Source: Nostoc sp. FACHB-280 (lineage in GTDB: Bacteria; Cyanobacteriota; Cyanobacteriia; Cyanobacteriales; Nostocaceae). From it: 64,000 bases of DNA. Below are positions 57,589 to 64,000 of this stretch, piece after piece (the first letter of the stretch is position 1; each line of letters starts with the position of its first letter). The position numbers and the translations under genes are program-made. Below the pieces are notes generated by a model. That model had not been told where the DNA came from. It saw nothing but the letters and a program-made list of their open reading frames with translations, and ran no database searches. The stretch spans positions 62,001-126,000 of the forward strand of contig NZ_JACJSD010000008.1 of assembly GCF_014697615.1 (NCBI RefSeq). Reading direction: 5' to 3'.

Positions 57589-57970
57589 AAAGTAAATTGA
57601 AGCAGGTTAGGTTGATGAACAAAACCCAACGCCCCAAAAATCTGGATTTTGTTCCGTTTCACTGCGCTTTACCCAACCTAGACTTATTTGTTATCGATTT
57701 GAACAACAGCAATCTGAGAATGTGCGATCGCTTTTAGTCCTGAACCTTTTAAAACATATTCTTATCAATACAACTGTAGGGGTGAACAGCCATTCACCCC
57801 TACAATTTGTTTTCTTGATTTTCAAGATAGTTACTAAGCCAAAATTGGTTTTGAGTCTTAACTGAACCTTATAAAGCCAAAATGGGTAACATTCTCAAAA
57901 ACTGAGTATCCTTTTTCTCACTCAGCACTCACACTTCGACTTCGCTCAGTGTACAGCACTCAGCACTTGC
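57589..57970. repeat. Intergenic region of dispersed repeats
   Basis: 382 bp with no gene. It includes a degenerate repeat ending in ...AGGTTAGGTT / ACCCAACCTAG (57602-57682), a clean hairpin TGTAGGGGTGAA/TTCACCCCTACA (57775-57804, 6-base loop, not followed by a T-run long enough to be sure of termination) and a CACTCAGCACT-type repeat near 57920-57965. Confidence 0.55.
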
Positions 57971-58921
57971 TCAAGAAGATAGATATTGCCCCATTTCTGG
58001 TTGTTGACGACGCAGAACATTCATGGCTTGCTGCTGAATTTGACGAACACGTTCGCGGCTGACATTGAGCTTTTCGCCAATTTGTGCCAAACTCCGTTCT
58101 TGATTATCTAGCAGTCCAAAACGCAAAATTAATACTTCACGTTGTACAGGTTTCAGTGATGATAACCAGTTATCCAAGTCTTGACGCAGCATTTCTTGGG
58201 TAATTTGGTCGTTGGGAGAGACACCATCATCACTTAAAAGTTCACTGAGTTCTGTGTCTTGGTTATCGCCAACTTTTAAATCTAAAGAAATTGTCGAACT
58301 AGCAGCACTGAGATATTCTCGAATTTGGCTGGGTTCGATGTCCAATTTTTGACCAATTTCAGCCACGGAAGGACGACGACCGAGAGTTTGAAATAGTTCT
58401 CGCTGGACTTTCTTGATTTGATTGAGTTTTTCGTTAACGTGAATCGGTAGCCTAACAGTGCGGGATTTTTCAGCGATCGCTCTGGTAATAGCTTGGCTAA
58501 TCCACCAGTAAGCGTAGGTTGACAATTTATAACCACGATTGGGGTCGAATTTTTCTATCCCTCGTTGCAAACCAATTGCACCTTCTTGAATTAAATCCAA
58601 TAACTCTAGGTTGCGACGCTGATATTTTTTGGCGATAGAAACCACCAATCGGAGGTTTGCTGTCACCATTTTTTGCTTGGCGCGTTGACCAATATGGCGG
58701 ATTTGAGTGATTTCAGATTCGCTTTTGTTGACAAAAGTAGCTAACTCTGCTAATGTTGGTTCCCTATCTAATTGTTCACTCAGCTTTTGTTTCTGCTCCT
58801 CAATGGCAATCATTTGCTGTACTTGCCTGCCATAAGTGATTTCTTGGTCTGAGGTGAGTAGAGGAAACTGGCCAATCTCTCGTAAATAAACGCGTACCAT
58901 GTCAGGACTTAGGCTGGACAT
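57971..58921 (-). CDS. Group 2 RNA polymerase sigma factor (RpoD-like)
   Basis: A 316-aa non-essential type primary-like sigma factor. Region 1.2 is DMVRVYLREIGQFPLLT; region 2 has NLRLVVSIAKKYQRRNLELLDLIQEGAIGL, then STYAYWWISQAITRAI (2.3-2.4, quoted in part); region 3 starts IHVNEKLNQIKKVQREL; region 4 ends SLAQIGEKLNVSRERVRQIQQQAM, the -35-binding helix-turn-helix. Absence of region 1.1 and the short length fit the SigB/SigD/SigE set of cyanobacteria; I cannot name which one. It would serve stress or nitrogen/carbon adaptation. Start at ATG 58921. Confidence 0.9.
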   Translation of the reverse strand: MSSLSPDMVRVYLREIGQFPLLTSDQEITYGRQVQQMIAIEEQKQKLSEQLDREPTLAELATFVNKSESEITQIRHIGQRAKQKMVTANLRLVVSIAKKYQRRNLELLDLIQEGAIGLQRGIEKFDPNRGYKLSTYAYWWISQAITRAIAEKSRTVRLPIHVNEKLNQIKKVQRELFQTLGRRPSVAEIGQKLDIEPSQIREYLSAASSTISLDLKVGDNQDTELSELLSDDGVSPNDQITQEMLRQDLDNWLSSLKPVQREVLILRFGLLDNQERSLAQIGEKLNVSRERVRQIQQQAMNVLRRQQPEMGQYLSS

Positions 58922-59181
58922 ACAACTTTCAAACTGTGCTTATTTGATAATTTCAGACGAATCTAAAAGTATAAATCAAATAGACTCAGAAAAAATGCCA
59001 ATTCGCACAAGCCATTTTGTGCTGCGATCGCGCCTATAGTAGTTCATCAACCGAATATTGTCGTGTAGATCCAGCAGGGGTGCAGCGTGCAGGGGGAATT
59101 GGGGAAAGCAAAATTCTCTGGACAGGCTACTAGATGAGGGGTTTTAACGATAGACTGGGGAAAATTCTGGAGAAAACCTTC

Positions 59182-59553
59182 ATGGCAAAGTCAAACGGGG
59201 CTAAAGGCGAAACCACAACTCAAGATGTAGTTACCAATACCGAGGATACAGACACAGTACAAGATGCACCCGCACCAGCAGAAAGTAGTCAAGATATCGA
59301 TGAAATTCTCAACTCACTGAAAGCTTTACTCAGTAGTGTGGAAAAACTGCAAAAGGTACGTCAAGAAGTTGGCGACATCAAGCCTTTAGTCCAAAGAATG
59401 CTAGATGGTGAATTATTGGCTGGTGAAGAACTAGAATTACTCAAAACAGGAGTAAGCGGTTTAGTACGGTTAGTTCGGGCTTATGGTGATCATCAAACTG
59501 CACTAGCAAAAGCGCAACCCGCAAGAAACCTTTTAGACGAAATCCTGAAATAA
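59182..59553 (+). CDS. Small acidic protein of unknown function
   Basis: About 123 aa from the ATG at 59182, nine bases after GGAG; a longer frame from 59134 is possible. The first 40 residues are polar and acidic (TTQDVVTNTEDTDTVQDAPAP). The remainder is helical with a coiled-coil feel (EILNSLKALLSSVEKLQKVRQEV, in part; GLVRLVRAYGDHQTALAKAQPA). It has no membrane helix. I do not recognise a family. It sits alone between the sigma factor and an APH-fold gene. Confidence 0.6.
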   Translation: MAKSNGAKGETTTQDVVTNTEDTDTVQDAPAPAESSQDIDEILNSLKALLSSVEKLQKVRQEVGDIKPLVQRMLDGELLAGEELELLKTGVSGLVRLVRAYGDHQTALAKAQPARNLLDEILK

Positions 59554-59562
59554 GGCTAGAGG

Positions 59563-59610
59563 TAACAGGTTACAGGTTACAGGTTACAGGTTAAAGGGGA
59601 CAGGTTAGAG
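59563..59610. repeat. Short tandem repeat of ACAGGTT heptamers
   Basis: Four consecutive ACAGGTT units near 59573-59600, with degenerate units around them. An STRR-type repeat, related in style to the one at 11629. Confidence 0.8.
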
Positions 59611-59673
59611 GAAAAGAATGTGTGTAATTAATTCACTTTAATTACTTAACTCAAGTTCTGTGCGATCGCCATT

Positions 59674-60576
59674 ATGACTAGTCCACCAGAAAAAGCTCGT
59701 CTGGAAAATGCCATCCATGCTGCTTGTACAGTCGCCAAGCAACAAGGGCTGACGTTTACTGAGGCGGTGGTGCTGCAAGACAGAAGTAATTTAGTCATTC
59801 ATTTACGCCCTGCGCCTGTAGTTGCACGCATCGCCACTACAACAGGTACAGTGCGGTTTGGTGACACTTGGTTTGCTAAAGAAATTGCCGTAGCCAGCTA
59901 TTTAGCAGCCGCAGGCGCACCTGTGGTTAGTCCCAGCAAGCTCATTCTACCAGGTACTCATCAGCACAATGGGTTAGTTCTGAGTTTTTGGGAATTTGTT
60001 GAAGAAATAGATAAATTCCCAGATGCAACTGTTGTGGGAAAAACTTTGCGAGAATGCCATGAAGCTTTAGTCAACTTTGCAGGTGATTTGACAGTTTTAG
60101 ATCCTTTAACTGAGTGTGAAAGTCTGCTGCGTAATCTCATATCTCAAAACGCATTCAGCTGCAAAGATGGCGAAATGTTGCAAGCGGTCAATCATCACCT
60201 CAAAAGTCAATTTCAGCAGCTTCAGTTACCAATGCAACCTCTTCATGGTGACTCCAATTTTTCTAATGTCCTGAATACCAGAGGCGGCGTATTGTGGACA
60301 GATTGGGAAGATACTTTTATTGGGCATATTGCTTGGGATATTGCTTGTTTAATTGCTTCTAGCTATGTTTTCGGCACTGAGATGGAACTTGCAACGGCAG
60401 CTTTAAATGGTTATGGACTAGCCAGAGATCAAGAAATATTAGATTTGTTTATCGCAGCGCGGACTTTTCAAGGCGTTTTGTGGAATTTTATTATCGGACA
60501 ACAACATCCAGAGAGTCTACAACGGTTAGAAGTTCGGTTACGTTGGTTGCGCGATCGCTTCTCTAACATTGCTTAA
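59674..60576 (+). CDS. APH-fold phosphotransferase family protein
   Basis: A 300-aa protein of the aminoglycoside phosphotransferase/choline kinase superfamily. The catalytic loop is PLHGDSNFSNVLNTRGG (Asp about 189) and the metal-binding segment is VLWTDWEDTFIGHIAWDIA (Asp about 210). The N-lobe has VVARIATTTGTV in the nucleotide-binding sheet. The substrate is unknown; most environmental homologues phosphorylate small metabolites and are not resistance genes. It starts at an ATG with no clear ribosome site and stands alone. Confidence 0.8.
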   Translation: MTSPPEKARLENAIHAACTVAKQQGLTFTEAVVLQDRSNLVIHLRPAPVVARIATTTGTVRFGDTWFAKEIAVASYLAAAGAPVVSPSKLILPGTHQHNGLVLSFWEFVEEIDKFPDATVVGKTLRECHEALVNFAGDLTVLDPLTECESLLRNLISQNAFSCKDGEMLQAVNHHLKSQFQQLQLPMQPLHGDSNFSNVLNTRGGVLWTDWEDTFIGHIAWDIACLIASSYVFGTEMELATAALNGYGLARDQEILDLFIAARTFQGVLWNFIIGQQHPESLQRLEVRLRWLRDRFSNIA

Positions 60577-60780
60577 TTTTTACAGTATTTTCGGAATATT
60601 TTGCTGTTTATTGCAAAATATTATTTTTTGCCACTTATTGTTGGAACTGCTTGTTAATTAGACTGTATCTGAAAGTTAATTTCTGTACAAATAAACTATA
60701 GAATTAGAACATAAGTATTCAGTAGTCAGAATACTTAAAATTCATCGTCAAAATAGTTGCATCACTTACGCAAAAATATA

Positions 60781-63117
60781 ATGAAATACGAGGTGGTCGA
60801 GCAAATTTTCAACAAATATTCGACTTTGCGTAAATTTGAATACTTAGAACTAGATATTCATTTCCGGATTGTGGATAAATCTGAGCAAGTGCATCGTTTT
60901 GCTATGTATCCCAATGCGGTCATGTTCGGTACAGATATTCGTGTGGCTTTTCCTGAATTTGTTGGTAAAGAAGATATCTTAAAATCTATCATTCAAGGGC
61001 AGCAAGAAATATTTGAATTAGAGATAATTAGGCAAACAACTGATACTCAAGCAAATATCTATATTAATATATATATTATTGGTGAATCTCAAGAAAAATT
61101 ACCCGTCAAAAAATTGATAGTTTTTCTGGAAGATGTAACAGAAACAACTAAAAATAAACAAGATTTATCCAAAATTACTAATGCTACTAGTCTGCTTTCT
61201 ATGATGCTGGTAACATATAAAAATTATATGGAAACAGTTATCAGGTCAATGGCAGATGCTTTATTGATAACTACAAATACAGGCAAAATTAAGCAAGTTA
61301 ATTTAGCAGCTCAAAAGTTATTTGACTTTTCCGAAGCTGAGTTAATCAATCAACCAATATCTTTACTATTTGAAGATAATTTTTCATTACTGAGAATTAT
61401 TAATCATTATAGTAAACTCAATCGAGATTTACAGCAATTTGAGGTTGTCTGTCGCAAAAAAACACGAGAAAAAATGCTTGTGGCTTTTTCTTGTACAGTC
61501 ATGCAGCGAAAAAATGAAGCTTTAGAAGATATTATTTATATTGGGCGAGATGTTACCAGTCGCCAGCGTCGAGAACAACGGAATGTTGCTCAATATCAAA
61601 TCACGCGGATACTTTCAGAATCGTCCAGTATTCAACAAGCAATACCAGAAATTTTACAGGCAATTTGTCAAAGTTTAGAGTGGGATGTTGGGGAATTATG
61701 GACAGCCAGCGAATATATTACTACTGATGTACCAGCAGAAAGTGACGATGCTGTATTAAGATGTGTAGAAATGTGGTCAAGTCGGCTGATATCGGCGCGG
61801 GAATTTAAGGCTGTGACTTGGCAGACTACATATTTGCCGAATGTCGGCTTACCTGGGCAAATCTGGGGCAGACGTTCGGCTGTATGGAACAAAAATATTT
61901 TAGACTATGTAGACTTACAGCGATCGCCAACTGCCATTAACGCCGGACTATGTTCAGCCTTTGGTTTCCCCATCTTAGATGACAATAAAATCTTAGGAGT
62001 GATGACTTTCTTTAGCCGCGATATCCAACCTCAAGACGCAGATTTATTACAAATGATGGTTTCTGTAGGTAGTCAAGTCGCGCAATTTATGAAACGTAAA
62101 CAAGCAGAAGAAAAATTGTTAGAAAGTGAATTACGCTATCGGGATATTTGTGAAAATGCCAATGATTTAATTCAGTCTGTGAATGTGCATGGGCAATTTT
62201 TATATGTCAATCGAAAATGGTATCAAACATTAGGATATAGCGCCGATGAAGTGCAGCAGATGAATGTATTTGAAATTATCCATCCCGATTATCAGGCACA
62301 TTGTCGGCAAACTTTTTCTCGGTTAATGTCTGGTGAAAAAGTAGAGCAAGTAAAAACAGCTTTTATTGCTAAAAATGGTCAAACAGTTTTTTTAGAAGGC
62401 AATATCAATTGTAGATTTTCTCATGGTTTACCAGTAGCAACTAGAGGTATTTTTCGCAATATTACCCAGCGAGTTTATTTAGAAATAGCATTACAGCAAC
62501 AGCAAGCACAAACAGAACAATTCTGGCAAGCAAGAATACCAACATCTCACACCATAGCATCATCAATAGACGGTACAGAAGTAGATTTAATTAATGTGAC
62601 TGTTTTATGTGCAGATATTGTTGGGTTAAATGAAATTGCGGCTTCTGGAAGTGCGATGCAATTAGTTAGCTTACTTTGTCCAATTTTTGCAGCTTTTGAC
62701 CGCCTCTGTAATCGCTACGGTTTAGAAAAAGTTAAAACCATTAATGAAGCATATATAGTCATTGGCGGACTACCCACAAAACACCCAGATCATACCCAGG
62801 CTATAGCCCAAATGGCGTTAGATATGCAAGCGGCGATCGCTACCTTTAATATAGAAAATCAACAAAACCTGAAAATTTGCATTGGTATCCATACAGGAGT
62901 TGTCACAACAGCAGCACTGGGTTTAATAGATACCATCAATATTGCCAGAATCCTCCAAACTCAAAGCGTCGCTGATACTATCCAAGTCAGCACCACTGTT
63001 TATGAACAAATATATGATGAATTTATCCTAGAACCCCAGGATGAAATCGAAATTCCCCATCAACAGAAAATCGCAACTTATCTATTACGTGGACAACAGC
63101 AAGAGAATAGGGATTGA
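60781..63117 (+). CDS. PAS/GAF sensor with class III cyclase-like domain
   Basis: About 778 aa from ATG 60781 (MKYEVVEQIF); a TTG at 60757 would add eight residues. Order: an N-terminal sensor region (1-140), PAS (about 155-275, MADALLITTNTGKIKQVNLAA), GAF (about 285-440), PAS (about 450-575, SELRYRDICENANDLIQ, then RNITQRVYLE) and a class III nucleotide-cyclase domain (about 605-760). The metal Asp in VTVLCADIVGLN is present. The second acidic residue lies in KTINEAYIVIGGLP, where KTIGDAY is usual, and the transition-state Asn-Arg pair (IDTINIARILQ) has lost one residue of spacing. It may be a weak or non-catalytic cyclase. No membrane helix is seen. Confidence 0.83.
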   Translation: MKYEVVEQIFNKYSTLRKFEYLELDIHFRIVDKSEQVHRFAMYPNAVMFGTDIRVAFPEFVGKEDILKSIIQGQQEIFELEIIRQTTDTQANIYINIYIIGESQEKLPVKKLIVFLEDVTETTKNKQDLSKITNATSLLSMMLVTYKNYMETVIRSMADALLITTNTGKIKQVNLAAQKLFDFSEAELINQPISLLFEDNFSLLRIINHYSKLNRDLQQFEVVCRKKTREKMLVAFSCTVMQRKNEALEDIIYIGRDVTSRQRREQRNVAQYQITRILSESSSIQQAIPEILQAICQSLEWDVGELWTASEYITTDVPAESDDAVLRCVEMWSSRLISAREFKAVTWQTTYLPNVGLPGQIWGRRSAVWNKNILDYVDLQRSPTAINAGLCSAFGFPILDDNKILGVMTFFSRDIQPQDADLLQMMVSVGSQVAQFMKRKQAEEKLLESELRYRDICENANDLIQSVNVHGQFLYVNRKWYQTLGYSADEVQQMNVFEIIHPDYQAHCRQTFSRLMSGEKVEQVKTAFIAKNGQTVFLEGNINCRFSHGLPVATRGIFRNITQRVYLEIALQQQQAQTEQFWQARIPTSHTIASSIDGTEVDLINVTVLCADIVGLNEIAASGSAMQLVSLLCPIFAAFDRLCNRYGLEKVKTINEAYIVIGGLPTKHPDHTQAIAQMALDMQAAIATFNIENQQNLKICIGIHTGVVTTAALGLIDTINIARILQTQSVADTIQVSTTVYEQIYDEFILEPQDEIEIPHQQKIATYLLRGQQQENRD

Positions 63118-63162
63118 GGTTGGATAAATTTTCTCTAGCGGCGTTGCATAATTGCGGGATGA

Positions 63163-63252
63163 TTTATCTCACGCAGAGGCGCAAAGACGCAGAGAGAATA
63201 AGGAGTTAAAAATTTCCAAGACATCAAATTCATCCCCTCATTCAGCAATGCC
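63163..63252. repeat. Dispersed repeat, copy B (inverted relative to 3851-3926)
   Basis: ATCTCACGCAGAGGC, AGAGAGAATAAGGAGTT and ATTCAGCAATGCC occur in the same order as in the reverse complement of 3851-3926. An extra AAAGACGCAG is present here. It lies between two convergent genes. Confidence 0.6.
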
Positions 63253-63292
63253 AATTTTCTCTAGCCTCTAACCCCTAACCTCTAGCCTCTGT

Positions 63293-64000
63293 TTACGGAC
63301 TATTCGGAATCAGTCTACCGCAAGGATAAGTTGCAACACCTTCTTCTGCATCTCCAACCATAGCCGCAGGTACTTTGTCAGATGGTTGCGTTTTAGCTGC
63401 GAGATAATCTTTTTGCAGTGTGGCTAACATTGTTTCCCGTTGATCGTATAACCGTTTTAACGGCCGAGGCGAACATTGATTTAATGTATATGCTGTCACT
63501 AACGGTAAAGCGATCGTGCTATCGGTATAACAAACAATTGTGCTAGGTAACTCTTCTGGGTCAATCTTACCCCAGCTTACTGCTTCTGATGGAGTCGCCC
63601 CAGATAAACCACCAGTATCAGGACGCGCATCGGTAAACTGGACAAAGAAATCATGTCCGCGTTCTTCTAACCCTAGTACTTCATGAATTTGCGGTTGAGT
63701 TTGCAGTAAGAAATTCTTAGGACTACCACCACCCAGAATCACCGCCGCACTTTTACCGTCACTTTCTCTGGCATTGTAAGCGATCGCAGCTGTCTCATTC
63801 ACATCAATGGCGGGATCTAAAATTAATTGCGAACCTTCTAACGCCAACGCTGCTACGTTCATTCCAATGGAACTATCCCCAGGGGAAGAAGTGTAAATTG
63901 GTACGCCACACTCGTAAGCCGTCGCCAGTAAGCAAGAATGCTGTACACCCAATTGCTTTTCCACTTCCCGCACATACTTACCTAAAAGATAATGAAACTC
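63293..64000 (-). CDS. Deoxyhypusine-synthase-like protein, 5' end outside the window
   Basis: The C-terminal 235 codons are visible; the reading frame stays open to the right edge ([19 protein letters not shown]). Blocks shared with the deoxyhypusine synthase family are [22 protein letters not shown] (in part), [20 protein letters not shown] and [29 protein letters not shown]. Bacteria lack eIF5A, and such proteins are thought to be homospermidine- or other polyamine-synthase-like NAD-dependent enzymes; the reaction here is unknown. Whether the catalytic lysine is present cannot be judged without the rest of the family alignment. Confidence 0.82.
   Translation of the reverse strand, partial: EFHYLLGKYVREVEKQLGVQHSCLLATAYECGVPIYTSSPGDSSIGMNVAALALEGSQLILDPAIDVNETAAIAYNARESDGKSAAVILGGGSPKNFLLQTQPQIHEVLGLEERGHDFFVQFTDARPDTGGLSGATPSEAVSWGKIDPEELPSTIVCYTDSTIALPLVTAYTLNQCSPRPLKRLYDQRETMLATLQKDYLAAKTQPSDKVPAAMVGDAEEGVATYPCGRLIPNSP

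Noticed and set aside
59674-60576. An aminoglycoside-resistance gene
   Set aside because: The APH fold is shared by many metabolite kinases and nothing in sequence or context points to antibiotic resistance.

Overview
The window is from a filamentous, probably heterocyst-forming cyanobacterium of the Nostoc/Anabaena type. The evidence is the many HIP1 octamers (gcgatcgc), low-GC coding DNA, short tandemly repeated repeats (about 11.63, 49.44 and 59.56 kb), an iron/carbohydrate-type SLH porin, XisH/XisI proteins, a multi-domain Ser/Thr kinase/histidine kinase, and tetrapyrrole genes (acsF, heme oxygenase). No complete insertion sequence, prophage or rRNA gene was seen. There is one tRNA gene (Phe, GAA) with a clear promoter and terminator.

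0-11.6 kb is an organosulfur-assimilation-like block: a partial flavin-dependent (LLM) monooxygenase, dimethylsulfone monooxygenase SfnG, a sodium:solute symporter, two unknown membrane proteins, an SfnB-family oxidoreductase, an SLH/OprB porin and a second SfnB-like acyl-CoA-dehydrogenase-fold protein, followed by an LD-carboxypeptidase. A long inverted repeat lies between the divergent monooxygenase genes. 11.8-16.4 kb holds a DUF697-type GTPase, a ZnuB-like permease, tRNA-Phe and a DUF1400 alpha/beta hydrolase whose 5' end is part of a 271-bp tandem duplication.

17-45 kb is an accessory island and the most interesting part. Its left half has a collapsed CHAT-WD40 gene, an AAA-like vMAP-type ATPase, and a possible RiPP locus: a two-module 297-aa protein whose only cysteine is its last residue, a fused E1-like/YcaO cyclodehydratase, and a metal-dependent amidohydrolase. 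These are followed by a 1820-aa kinase/ATPase/histidine kinase and two response regulators. Its right half is on the minus strand: a 60-aa protein, an alpha/beta hydrolase, a gingipain/caspase-like peptidase and a CHAT-STAND-SUMF1 NTPase (the last three tightly packed), then two duplicated small proteins, a second CHAT-STAND-SUMF1 NTPase and a further small beta-rich protein. This looks like a proteolytic signalling or defence cascade. Copies of the motif ACTCATAT occur upstream of several of these transcription units.

46-50 kb carries a double-domain 6-pyruvoyl-tetrahydropterin-synthase-like protein, a nitronate monooxygenase, a pentapeptide-repeat protein and a VapBC-type pair with a frameshifted toxin. 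50.2-55.9 kb is a low-oxygen tetrapyrrole cluster: acsF on the minus strand, diverging from hemF, heme oxygenase, hemN and a fatty-acid desaturase. Two matching inverted repeats lie in the divergent promoter. 56.3 kb has a five-repeat CRISPR array without cas genes in view, followed by xisH/xisI. The right end has a group 2 sigma factor, a small acidic protein, an APH-fold kinase, a PAS/GAF protein with an altered class III cyclase domain, and a partial deoxyhypusine-synthase-like gene.
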